A stretch of DNA of 64,000 nucleotides from Bin22 sp965207275. GTDB lineage: Bacteria > Chloroflexota > Dehalococcoidia > Lucifugimonadales > UBA3495. The position numbers were made by a program, and so were the translations under genes. The stretch spans positions 2,108,001-2,172,000 of the forward strand of contig CBDBMH010000002.1 of assembly GCA_965207275.1 (NCBI GenBank), in the 5' to 3' direction. Positions 35,424 to 43,727 of this stretch are shown here, piece after piece (the stretch's first letter is position 1; each line of letters begins with the position of its first letter). The notes beneath the pieces are model-generated. The model ran no database searches. It was not told where the DNA came from and was given only the letters and a program-made list of their open reading frames with translations.

Positions 35424-37060
35424 TGACTCCCGCTCCCCGCGAAATCGAACTGCTGCGGACGCTGGCGCAGGCTCCCTTCCTGGACCGGCTGGAACTGGCC
35501 GCCCTGACCGGATGGTCCCGAACTGCGGTCTACCGGGGCATCCGCCGGTTGGAGGAGAGCGGGATGGCGGAAGCCATCCCCCACGCCGGGGGACTGACGC
35601 CGCCCACCCGCCGCCACTGTCTCACCGCCGAGGGCCTGCGCAGCTTGGCAGAACTGAACGGCGACACCGTGGCGGAACTGCTCCGTTCCCGCCCCGTGTC
35701 CCGGCAGTGGCGGCGCGTCCTGCTGGAGCGGCTGGACGCCCTGGCCGTAATGTACCGCCTGGCCGTCGCCATCGCTGGCATCACTCGGCCCGCCGGGCTG
35801 CGCCTGTACCGCTCCGGCCCCCTGGACGCCGCCCTGCTGCTGCCTGAAGGAAAGACCGTGGGCCTGGTCCGGCAGGGGGCCGCCGCCGACCGCACCGCCT
35901 TTGCCAAGCGCCTCTGGCGGCTGTCCCAGGGGCCGCTGCCGGGAGTCGCCCTGGTCCTCGCCTCCGACGAGGTGCGGCTCAGGCACGCCCGCAGCCTGCT
36001 GGCCCATAGCCCGGTCAACGCCCTGCTGGCGCCGGAACCCGACGCGGCGCTGGCCGCCCCCGGGGCCCGCGTCTGGCGTCCGGCCTCCGGCAACGCCGCC
36101 CTGGACCTGCGCTACGTCTTGGAGCGGCTGCGGCCCGGCGGCGAGCTTCCCGAAGAGGAACCGCCGTCGAAAGCGGACCTGCCCGGAGGCTTGGCCGCCG
36201 ACGTCCACGTTGCCCCGCCCGTCCTGCTCAAACCGGCGGAGAAGCGCGCCCTAGACCTGCTGGGCGACTGGCCCTGGATTTTCCAGCGGGACCTGGCGGG
36301 CCTGCTGGGCGCCTCCGAGACCCGCGTCTCCCGCGCCGTGACCCCGCTGTCGGAGTTGGGCCTGGCGATCCGCCATCCCGCCGCCGGGGGCCGGCTGGCC
36401 CTCACCGACGCGGGCCTGGCCTTTCTTGCCAGAAGAGACCGCGCCTCGGTGGGCTTGGCCCGCAGGCGGTGGAGCGTTTCCCCCCGGAATTGCGCCGACG
36501 CTGCCCATGACTGGCGCAACGTCTCCGGGGGCAGGAGCCGCCAACTGCTGAGAAACGTCGAGCACACCGTCGCCGTCCACCGCCTCCTGGCCGCCCTGGC
36601 AATCCAGGCCCGCGCCCTGGGATGGGAGACGGCCCAGCTGGACCCGCCCCACCGGGCCTCCCGGCACTTCCGACACCAGGGCGCCCTGCGCTCCGTCCAC
36701 CCCGACGCCTTCGGCCTCCTGCGCCGGGGCCCGGCGGGCTGGGCCTTCTTCCTGGAGTGGGAGCGCCGCGCCGTCCGGCCGGTCACCATGGCCGCCCGGC
36801 TGGCCCCATACCTGCGCTATTACGCATCCCACCGGCCCACCGACGACCACGGCCTGCGGCCCGCCGTACTGGTGGTCTTCGAGGACGACATCGCCGCCAC
36901 CCATTTTCTGATGCTGTCGGCCAGGGAGATGGCGCGGGCCGGGGTCAGGGTCCCCCTGTGGGTCTCCCACCGCGAGGCCGTCGAAGCCCTGGGGCCTTTG
37001 GGCCGGGCCTGGCGCACCCCCGGCGATTGGCGACCGGCAACCCTGCCCGCCGCGACATAA
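35423..37060 (+). CDS. Replication-relaxation family protein (545 aa)
   Basis: The ATG at 35423 overlaps the stop of the coupling ATPase (TGATG). Residues 1-75 and about 270-340 are winged-helix DNA-binding units (LELAALTGWSRTAVYRGIRR and LAGLLGASETRVSRAV), and residues 380-545 form an alpha/beta domain with FHRHQ-like RHFRHQGALRSVHPDAFGLL and FLEWERRA. This matches the replication-relaxation family found on plasmids and conjugative elements, proposed to act on replication origins or to control copy number. Two winged helices and a nuclease-like C-terminus are seen, but no catalytic tyrosine of a classic relaxase is evident. Confidence 0.7.
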   Translation: MTPAPREIELLRTLAQAPFLDRLELAALTGWSRTAVYRGIRRLEESGMAEAIPHAGGLTPPTRRHCLTAEGLRSLAELNGDTVAELLRSRPVSRQWRRVLLERLDALAVMYRLAVAIAGITRPAGLRLYRSGPLDAALLLPEGKTVGLVRQGAAADRTAFAKRLWRLSQGPLPGVALVLASDEVRLRHARSLLAHSPVNALLAPEPDAALAAPGARVWRPASGNAALDLRYVLERLRPGGELPEEEPPSKADLPGGLAADVHVAPPVLLKPAEKRALDLLGDWPWIFQRDLAGLLGASETRVSRAVTPLSELGLAIRHPAAGGRLALTDAGLAFLARRDRASVGLARRRWSVSPRNCADAAHDWRNVSGGRSRQLLRNVEHTVAVHRLLAALAIQARALGWETAQLDPPHRASRHFRHQGALRSVHPDAFGLLRRGPAGWAFFLEWERRAVRPVTMAARLAPYLRYYASHRPTDDHGLRPAVLVVFEDDIAATHFLMLSAREMARAGVRVPLWVSHREAVEALGPLGRAWRTPGDWRPATLPAAT

Positions 37061-37134
37061 GACGCTCATATTCCAGTGGACGAAGGGATGAATTCGCCGG
37101 ATTCCGCTCCCTTCCCGGTAGGAGAGGTGAAGCC

Positions 37135-37416
37135 ATGTGTTCGCAACATAGAAACCGCGAACGAGGCCCCCGGAGGCGCCGGGGACGGCGAGTAGTCCGG
37201 CTCGACACGGCGGCCCTGTGGGAGCGGCTGGCCCTGCTGGGCCGCTCCCAGAACTGGCTCGCCGGGGAGATCGGGGTCAGCCCCAGCTACGTCTCCAAGC
37301 TGGTCAACGAGGGGCGCGCGCCCTCGGGACGCATCCGCCAGCGGCTGCTAAAGGCCCTCGGCGCAGACGACTTTTACCAGCTCTTCAAACTGGAGGTGAC
37401 AGATGACGACCCCTAA
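37135..37416 (+). CDS. Small XRE-type helix-turn-helix protein (93 aa)
   Basis: GGAGAGG lies about 7 bp before ATG 37135. An Arg-rich N-terminus (GPRRRRGRR) precedes an HTH at residues 30-80 (ERLALLGRSQNWLAGEIGVS, then SYVSKLVNEGRAPSGRI). The end overlaps the next HTH gene by 14 bp. Probably a regulator of the mobile element; the target is unknown. Confidence 0.7.
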   Translation: MCSQHRNRERGPRRRRGRRVVRLDTAALWERLALLGRSQNWLAGEIGVSPSYVSKLVNEGRAPSGRIRQRLLKALGADDFYQLFKLEVTDDDP

Positions 37417-37732
37417 CCGCGAGCCCCGTTCCGGCGGGAGCCCGTTCTGGATCACCGTCAACGGCCGGGTGCTGCCCCTGGGGACCGGCGTATTGCCCCC
37501 GGACTTCCCGCAGCGGCTGGTCCGGCTCAAGGAGGCCAGCGGCCTCACCTGGACCACCTTCGCCCGGGCCATCGGCGTGGACCCCAAGCAGGTGCGCCGC
37601 TGGCGCAACGGCGCCGAGCCCTGCGGGGGCGCCATGCTCTCCCTGGCCTGTTTCGCCACTTGGGTCACCGGCAGCCTGGCAATCCTGACCGGCGAGGCCT
37701 TCCAACCGGCCCTCTGGCCCACGGCGGGCTAG
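37403..37732 (+). CDS. Small helix-turn-helix protein (109 aa)
   Basis: GGAGGTG lies 4-5 bp before ATG 37403, inside the preceding gene. The HTH covers about residues 38-85 (LVRLKEASGLTWTTFARAIG, then PKQVRRWRNGAEPC), similar to the protein at 21183, including the SGL(S/T)W motif. Coupled to the preceding HTH gene by overlap. Likely a paralogous element regulator. Confidence 0.7.
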   Translation: MTTPNREPRSGGSPFWITVNGRVLPLGTGVLPPDFPQRLVRLKEASGLTWTTFARAIGVDPKQVRRWRNGAEPCGGAMLSLACFATWVTGSLAILTGEAFQPALWPTAG

Positions 37733-37842
37733 ACCCACGACGCCAAGCCGCCGGCGCCCGTTCCCACCGCCCGCGCCGGCGGCCCCTTCGCCGGACCCGC
37801 AATGAAAGAACAGCGGCATGAGCAACCGCCGCAGCCAGGTGC

Positions 37843-38061
37843 ATGAAAGAGACCGCCGGACAGGAACAACCGAAGAGACGAGGAAGGCCGCCCAGCGACG
37901 GCCCGGAACTGCGGGTCGTCGGGGTCAACGTCAACCCGGCGCCCGATGCCCAGGAACGGCTGCGCCGCCTGTTCACCATCCTGGCCAGGGTGGTGGAGAG
38001 CGAACCGCCTGTGCCAGGTGCGGACCCGTCGTCAGAAGGGGGAGGCGAGGAGGATGCGTAA
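37843..38061 (+). CDS. Small basic protein of unknown function (72 aa)
   Basis: ATG 37843 with AGGTG close upstream. An Arg/Pro-rich start (PKRRGRPPSDGPELRVVGVN) leads into a helical NPAPDAQERLRRLFTILARV segment and an acidic end. The RGRPP stretch is AT-hook-like. Proteins of this form recur in conjugative elements of related bacteria (from memory), but no activity is known. It is the last plausible gene of the operon. Confidence 0.5.
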   Translation: MKETAGQEQPKRRGRPPSDGPELRVVGVNVNPAPDAQERLRRLFTILARVVESEPPVPGADPSSEGGGEEDA

Positions 38062-38426
38062 AGGAAGTTGTGCAATGGGCAGGAAACCCGTACCCGGTTC
38101 TTATCGTCGAACATCCGGCAGACGTTTTTGCGTTGTCTCCCGTTTCCTCCCGAGACGATTCTCCAGACACCGTCTGGCAAATTCGAAATCGCCTCCTTCA
38201 CAGGCTGCTGGGGCGGGAATTGCTAAGGGCGCTGAGGAGTATTGCGAGGATGGGTTTCCTTGGCTCAGGCGATCCGGGAGACCGGTAGGTGCCCGACTGC
38301 GCTGGACATCCTGTATACTGAATACACGCTATCCGCAAGGTTCTTGAGGTCGCAAGCACGGGGTATGGACTGCGCGAGACAGACGCGGGAAAGAACCCGC
38401 GACATCCAGGTTCAAGTATAGGCAAA
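38062..38426. other. Gene-poor stretch downstream of the conjugation operon
   Basis: Short frames only, none with a ribosome site and motif. Coding signal fades here and GC drops, so the element or its 3' flank appears to be decayed. No integrase or att repeat was recognised. Confidence 0.4.
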
Positions 38427-38567
38427 ATGCCAATACCATTCGAGTTCGTCATAGGCGGTCCCCCGGTGTCCCAGCAGGCTCGCCGCAGAAGCCGCGTAGA
38501 GGACTGGACGCAAAGCGTACAGACGGTCGCCGAAAGCCGCTGGGTCAGCGAACCCCCTTTAACCTAA
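38427..38567 (+). pseudogene. Truncated RusA-like protein (46-aa stub)
   Basis: Begins MPIPFEFVIGGPPVSQQARR and stops after 46 codons at TAA. RusA-like Holliday-junction resolvase relatives I recall share the N-terminal PFEFVxxGPPVSxQ pattern but run to about 130-150 residues with conserved acidic residues that are missing here. It is therefore an N-terminal fragment. Family assignment is from pattern memory only. Confidence 0.4.
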
Positions 38568-39062
38568 CCACCGTATCGCATCCGCCACATATTACCAGTT
38601 ACGAAGCACTTGTGTAGGTATAGTATATAATTCCCAAAATTGGAGCCAACTGCTCCGCAACTCCTTGCGGGAAGTGAAAAGGTCCACTAAATTAGACCGG
38701 TTTAAATCTAAAAGCCCCAGCCAAAGGGTAAAGACAAACTTACCGGTAGATCAGGGCACAAAAACCCGTGATGAACCCAGGAGCGTGAACAACTCCGGAT
38801 CACCCCGGAAAAGTGCTTTGGCGTCAACCCTCTGGCGGGCCCCATCAGAGGTATTTCTGTGGCAAGTGACTTTGCCAAGTACCGTCGCCCCACCATGACG
38901 ATCTCGTGCCGCCTCTGTGGACCCGTCAGGATGCCAACTGAAGAGATTGACGAATGTCAGGACCCCGGTTGGTTGAGACAGCCGTTGACCCGCGAACACG
39001 CTTGGATACAGCATGGGAACGATAGCCAGCTTATTCAAGCGTTCTGATTGAAGTCCTGGGCT
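38568..39062. other. AT-richer stretch with no supported gene
   Basis: Lower GC than the flanks, short frames only. A decayed boundary between the conjugative region and the next genes. Confidence 0.4.
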
Positions 39063-39322
39063 ATGAACTGGATTCTGATCAGCTATGACCTACGCGGTTG
39101 CGAACGCAATTATCGAGGGCTATACCCTCGCGTCGCATACTGTGGTCCATCCGTTCAGATCTCGGAATCCATGTGGGTGATAGAGACTCGCTATACGCCC
39201 GTAGAATACGCAATTTCTTGTCCAACGCTCTGGATGAGAACGACACCACCTTCGTCTGCAGTATAGGCAGATGGGCATCGTGGGGATTGTCTAACGAAGC
39301 AGGAGGCTGGCTCGCTAGGTGA
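39063..39322 (+). pseudogene. Frameshifted Cas2-fold (SinR-like) protein gene
   Basis: The 5' frame reads MNWILISYDLRGCERNYRGL and later ESMWVIETRYTPVE. The matching 3' part, RNFLSNALDENDTTFVCSIG then WASWGLSNEAGGWL, is in the next frame. One missing base near 39210 (GAATACGC where GAAATACGC is expected) would restore a protein of about 86 residues. The start strand ISYDL and the ending DENDTTFV segment match small Cas2-like ferredoxin-fold proteins (SinR/VapD-like), often solitary and not linked to CRISPR. No cas genes or array are nearby. Either a genuine pseudogene or a one-base sequencing error. Confidence 0.55.
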
Positions 39323-39337
39323 GCTAGCCAAACAGCC

Positions 39338-39976
39338 TTACTTGAAAATACTATTCCCTTGATCGCCCAAAAACTCTTTCAACTTTTCCCGCAAAACAGG
39401 CATTAGTATCGGAACCAATGCCATAGGTATGCCGACCTTCGCGGCGATGTCCATTACACCGATGGGTTCTCCCTTCTCTTGCTTGCTCTTCAAATAAATA
39501 ACAACCAACGGCCACATTGCCGCCAGAAGCGCAACGTATTGATCAAGAGTGAACCCATCCGTACTAGGCTCTTCGACCTTTTGCTCCTGCCTCTCAACTA
39601 CGGCGTCATCCCTGAGGACATTAATCTGCTCCTTTAACTTCTCAAACTGAGGTTGTTGATTTTGATCAAACCGAACAATTAACGGCGAAGTCCAGTTAGG
39701 TCCACGAAACGTACACTCTCCGAGTATTAACTTTCTCGCTTTCTGGTACGTCACAGAAGTCGCATCCGAAACCAAGAACTCCTTGTCCAATTTCCGGTTC
39801 TTCTTCCTGAGCGTAATCTTGTCTCCCAACAAAGTAACTACGCGATTCTGTCCAACAACCGTAAGTACATCTTTCAACTCAGATATCGACACACCGCAAA
39901 TCTTACAGAAGTTAGCACCACCTCGATTTGAGCTTCCACAACGCTGACAAGATATCCTTCGGGAAGATTGGCGCAT
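39338..39976 (-). CDS. Zinc-ribbon protein of unknown function (212 aa), low GC
   Basis: AGGAGGG lies about 7 bp before ATG 39976. The N-terminal zinc ribbon CQRCGSSNRGGANFCKICG (residues 10-28) has two CxxC knuckles. Residues 35-130 form a beta-rich domain (TLLGDKITLRKKNRKLDKEF) and residues 150-212 hold hydrophobic helices (YVALLAAMWPLVVIYLKSK; MALVPILMPVLREKL), possibly membrane-associated. GC is clearly lower than neighbours, suggesting horizontal acquisition. I do not recognise a family. Followed by nothing in the same strand until the Cas4-like remnant. Confidence 0.6.
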   Translation of the reverse strand: MRQSSRRISCQRCGSSNRGGANFCKICGVSISELKDVLTVVGQNRVVTLLGDKITLRKKNRKLDKEFLVSDATSVTYQKARKLILGECTFRGPNWTSPLIVRFDQNQQPQFEKLKEQINVLRDDAVVERQEQKVEEPSTDGFTLDQYVALLAAMWPLVVIYLKSKQEKGEPIGVMDIAAKVGIPMALVPILMPVLREKLKEFLGDQGNSIFK

Positions 39977-40029
39977 TTGACACCCTCCTATCTACCCAGC
40001 ACCTTCTGCTGTGGGTAAATATAATTCCC

Positions 40030-40686
40030 TTAGAAATCTTCGGTCAACCCCTCTTCCTGCTGGCCCTCCAGCACACGGTTGGGGCACTCCTGCGGCGGGA
40101 TGTCGCAGAACCGGCACTCCTGGGCGGACGGTACCCTGCGGGCCGGAGTGCTGCTGGCCAGACGCCGCACCAGGATGCCCAGGCTGTTGACGAACTCCGG
40201 CGTGACGTCTGTGGGCGCAACAGGTACGCTGTGGTCCCGGTAGCCCACCCGACCCTCGAAGGATATATCCCGGTATTCGCTGAGAGCCTTGGGCAGCGCG
40301 TAAATGTAGAGCATGACCCGCAGGCGGTCCTATTCCCGAGGCTGGCCTGTCTTGGCGTCAATGACGGTACCGTGCTGGCCACGGAGTGCCACCAGGTCGG
40401 GCTTGCCGGAGATGACGGCCGTCCAGCCACAGAGTCTGAACTGGTTCTGGCCCTCCACGCGCACGATGTTGCCGAAAGCTTCCCACTCCTCGCCGCAGGC
40501 GTTAATGCCGTCCGTGTGGGCAATTGCCCACTTGCGGCTGTCGAAACTGCTGGGCAGCTTCTCCCAGGACCAGCCCTCGTGATGAGCCCTGAACCAGGCG
40601 CTCCATTTGCAGGACTTCGCGCCCGACATCAGTCGGGACAGGAGCGTTGCCCAAATGTAGGGTGCTTCACTTCTCTGCTGAGCCAT
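40030..40686 (-). pseudogene. Cas4-like PD-(D/E)XK nuclease gene with an in-frame stop
   Basis: Reading from ATG 40686 (MAQQRSEAPYIWATLL), the frame carries GKPDLVALRGQHGTVIDAKT, with the D...(D-x-K) motif of PD-(D/E)XK nucleases (Asp of PDLV, then DAKTG). An in-frame TAG at about 40329-40331 follows QPRE. The same frame resumes at once with DRLRVMLYIYALPKAL, and a C-terminal cysteine cluster CRFCDIPPQEC (a CxxC then Cys) recalls the Fe-S site of Cas4/AddB-like nucleases. A single amber codon therefore splits one gene of about 218 residues. It could be a real null mutation, a sequencing error, or amber readthrough. Confidence 0.6.
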
Positions 40687-40791
40687 CTTGTCCTCCATCA
40701 GGCCCCAAGGCCAAACAATATGGTGCAGCATTTTGACCTCCCGGAAAGCGAGTCAAATAAGAGGGATATATATATGCAGGGCAATCGCATT

Positions 40792-41707
40792 TTAACTGCG
40801 AAGCACCTTATGCAAGTAAACTTCGCTCCAGCCGGCCTGGAGGCGTTTGCCCTGGATGCCCGTTTTCAGGCTGGTTTCCCGTTTCAACAGGTTGTGGGAG
40901 GTATTTCGCAGGGTGGCCATATTATGGGGGCGTGATCCTTGCGAATCCGACATTGGTCTTCTTTGAAGGTGACGTCCAGGCTCCAATGCAGGGAATTCTC
41001 AATACTCCAGTGGGCCCGAACCGTGGCCAGCAGTTGTTCTGCCGAGGCTTCCAGGCTGCTGATGAAGTAGCGGGGTTGCACGGTGACACCCGTCTCCGCT
41101 TCCCTGCGTCCCACTACCTTGACCACCGAGCGTAACCCAGGCCACTCCTGGCCGGTGCTCAGATACTCCAGACACTCAGGGTCGGTGATGACCCAGCACT
41201 CCCGCCTTTCCAGGCGCCCGTGGTTCTTGTTCAAGGTAGTGGCATAATCATGGGGCACACCCTCAAAGCCTGTCGCTTCGGCCTCCTCAAACAGGTCTTT
41301 CAAGTCTTCATATAAACGCCCCTGGTTCTGCTTCACCGCCAGCACATAGTCAGCCCCACGATCCAGAATGCCCTGGGCAATCTCCTTCTGGCATCCCATG
41401 GCATCAATAGTGACGATGCAACCCTCCAGTTCCAGCATCTCCAACAGCTTGGGTATGGCGGTGATCTCATTGGATTTCTCTTCGGTCTGCACCTGTCCCA
41501 GAGTCAGGGTATTTGCCGAGGCCCAGGCGCTGACCAGAGCCTGCCCCGTACCTGATACGGGGTGCAGCGCCCTCTTGCCAGCAGCTCCAGCAGGTCCGTC
41601 ATGGGAGCGGCGCGCCGTCTTGCCGTCTATGGCTACCACTTCTCCAGGCACCAAATCGGCCACCCCCTGGATCCATTCCATGAAGCATCGCTGGAACGCT
41701 TCCGGGT
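40792..41707 (-). pseudogene. ISAs1-family transposase remnant, truncated and frameshifted
   Basis: From about 41681 the frame reads VVAIDGKTARRSHDG, TIDAMGCQKEIA, AVKQNQGRLYEDL and HWSIENSLHWSLDVTFKED, all typical of ISAs1 (H-repeat-like) DDE transposases. The N-terminal ~100 residues are missing; the frame is cut by the IS1380-type element at 41708. Near 40930 a five-C run shifts the frame; one more C would restore HAPxNMATLRN and a normal end (GIQGKRLQAGWSE) at 40792. The transposase is inactive. The missing N-terminus is not found on the far side of the inserted element. Confidence 0.75.
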
Positions 41708-43597
41708 CCCAAATCCACCACCTAATGGGAGAAAAATGGTTTTGGGGCTCCTTGATTGGGCCGGTTGGGGCATCGGCTGACGGCTGACAGGTTGGCAGTG
41801 GGTTGGCGTGGCAGGAGTAGGCGCTGGAAGGGGATATTGGGGCGTTGGCCGGCGACGCCAGGGCGAGGTCTATGCCAACCGGTCCTGGAGAAGGGCGCAG
41901 TGTCCCTACGGCGGGAGTCCCCGTCGCTTGAATGCCCGTCGGTAGTGGCGCAGACCGTCCCAGGTCAGGGTGGGCCGTGGGCCAGCGCCGCTATTCTCCG
42001 GTGCGCTCCCGCCAGCAGCGGGAAGGATGGATGGCCCCGGGCCAGCCGGATCAGCAGCTTCCTGGCGTGGCAGACCACCCGTCCGGCCAGATTGATCAGA
42101 GCAAAGCGCACCGCCTTGAGCCGCTTGTTCACCCACTGACCGCCCAGGGCCAACTGCTTGACCGCCGAGTTCAGGTTGAACGCCAGCGCCGCTATCGCCC
42201 ACCAGGCCGCGTTGGCCCCGAACTGTCCCGACGGCAGCCTCCCGCCAGCCAAGTCCTCCTTCAGCACACCATGCACCTCCTCGCCCTTCCCGCATCTCTC
42301 CCGGTACCACCGCACCACCTCATCTCCCGGTAGCTCCCGGTTAGTCACTATCCCCCGGATCTTGTACCAGCCCCGGTCCGGCATCTCCATCGCCGGAACC
42401 GACAACTCCAGGTCATCCTCCATGCCCGGCAGCGGCGGCCGCCTCAGCGGCTCCCGGACCGCTATGAAACGGTAGTCGGGATCATTCTTGGAATAAGCCA
42501 ATCTATCGGGCACGAAGTCCACCTCGGCCCACTCCTGTTCCGTCTCCACCGCCAACTCCCCCACCATCCGGGGCAACCGGCGCCACTGGCTCTCCTCCAC
42601 TTCGGCTGCCGCACGCTTGAACCCCTCCGTGACGTCCGCCCCCACCGCGAATTCGATCACTCCGAACCGCTCATCCCTCCCCTCGGCGCAGTACCGCAAC
42701 AACTCAACTTGGTACCCCGCCGTGTCCGACCGCAGCATCACCTTCACCACGCCCTCCGGCAGATGGGCCAGCGACTCCCGCAACACCCGCAGTTGCTCGA
42801 ACCCCGCTGGCACGTTGCCGTCCCGGAACTCCGAATGGACCACCAGGTCCGCCTCGGCCCAGTAGGTGACCATCGGCTGGTAGGCCTTGTAGCCCTGGTA
42901 GCAGTACAGCGCCTCCTGCTTGTAGGTCTCGATCAGCGTCGCGTCCATGTCCAGCGTCGCCTGCTCCTGCTCCAGGTGGTCCCGGACGAAGCTCATCATC
43001 TCGGCGTTGACCTTCCCCAGCCCGCGCAGCGCGCCGCTGGGCGCGGGTATGTACGCCGTATGGGGCTGCCTGGCCTCCTCCTGAACCGGGTCGTGGAACC
43101 GGCCCAGGTACCGGAACACCGCCGACGGAGACGGGACGCTGCGGCGCCGCCCGCCCCGCCACCGGCTGCCCTCCTCCCGGCGCTCACAAGCCCGCTGCCG
43201 GTGCGTCTCCACCCGGCCCAACATCCGGCCCAGACCCTCGTCCCCTTCCAGCACCCGGAGGTCGTCCACTCCTTCTCCACCGGCCAGATTCAGCAGCACC
43301 AGCGCGGTGACCATCTGCCGGTCCGTCCATCCCTGTCCGCCCTCCTTGACCTTCACGTAGCGCCGGATCGACTCGCCCAGCCCCATCGCATCGGCCATTT
43401 CCAGATAGACCGCCAACCCCGACAGCCCCGTCATGCCCCCCGCGCGATGCTCCGTCCCATACTGGAATGGCAGGACTCCCTGTTGCATAATGACTGCACC
43501 TCGTTGGTGATGGTTGTGTTTGTCCCGTAACCATCATAGCCAGCTTTGCCGCTGGCTCCAACGAGGTCTTTTCCTCCCATTAGGTGGTGGATTTGGG
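41708..43597 (-). mobile_element. Complete IS1380-type insertion sequence (1890 bp)
   Basis: 24-bp perfect terminal inverted repeats: 41708-41731 and 43574-43597 (core CCCAAATCCACCACC), extended by an imperfect match. It encodes one transposase on the minus strand. The left end sits in the ISAs1 remnant. The bases flanking the two ends do not form a matching duplication, so one flank was probably rearranged after insertion. Confidence 0.8.
41965..43488 (-). CDS. IS1380-family transposase (507 aa)
   Basis: Starts at ATG 43488 with GAGGTG 9 bp upstream. Family features are visible: GLSGLAVYLEMADAMGLGES near residues 21-40, LDMDATLIETYKQEALYCYQ at about 175 (catalytic Asp region), YWAEADLVVHSEFRDGNVPA with VMLRSDTAGY (second Asp) and ERCGKGEEVHGVLKEDLAGG with RLPSGQFGANAAWWAIAALA near 405 (third acidic residue and the conserved Y..R...E signature). 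Length matches the ~450-520 residue norm. It appears intact, lying within complete inverted repeats, so the element may still be mobile. Confidence 0.85.
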   Translation of the reverse strand: MQQGVLPFQYGTEHRAGGMTGLSGLAVYLEMADAMGLGESIRRYVKVKEGGQGWTDRQMVTALVLLNLAGGEGVDDLRVLEGDEGLGRMLGRVETHRQRACERREEGSRWRGGRRRSVPSPSAVFRYLGRFHDPVQEEARQPHTAYIPAPSGALRGLGKVNAEMMSFVRDHLEQEQATLDMDATLIETYKQEALYCYQGYKAYQPMVTYWAEADLVVHSEFRDGNVPAGFEQLRVLRESLAHLPEGVVKVMLRSDTAGYQVELLRYCAEGRDERFGVIEFAVGADVTEGFKRAAAEVEESQWRRLPRMVGELAVETEQEWAEVDFVPDRLAYSKNDPDYRFIAVREPLRRPPLPGMEDDLELSVPAMEMPDRGWYKIRGIVTNRELPGDEVVRWYRERCGKGEEVHGVLKEDLAGGRLPSGQFGANAAWWAIAALAFNLNSAVKQLALGGQWVNKRLKAVRFALINLAGRVVCHARKLLIRLARGHPSFPLLAGAHRRIAALAHGPP

Positions 43598-43611
43598 CAG
43601 GCCCTCTCGCA

Positions 43612-43640
43612 TTGACACCCCAGGTAGGGTCTAGCATACT
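43612..43640 (+). promoter_or_regulatory. Sigma70-type promoter of the universal stress protein gene
   Basis: TTGACA (43612-43617), a 17-bp spacer and CATACT (43635-43640), about 85 bp before the ATG. It begins 15 bp outside the IS1380-type inverted repeat. Confidence 0.65.
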
Positions 43641-43727
43641 GGCGGCAGGGGAATCGGGTTACCGATCCCGAATAGTTTCAGCTTCCGGCGGCAATGGCGC
43701 CCCGGAAATTTCCAAGCGAGGAGACCT

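Noticed and set aside
39063..40686. CRISPR-Cas locus suggested by Cas2-like and Cas4-like proteins
   Set aside because: There is no repeat-spacer array, no cas1 and no effector gene in the window; both proteins also occur outside CRISPR.
41708..43597. 4-bp target-site duplication of the IS1380-type element
   Set aside because: The bases just outside the two inverted repeats do not match.
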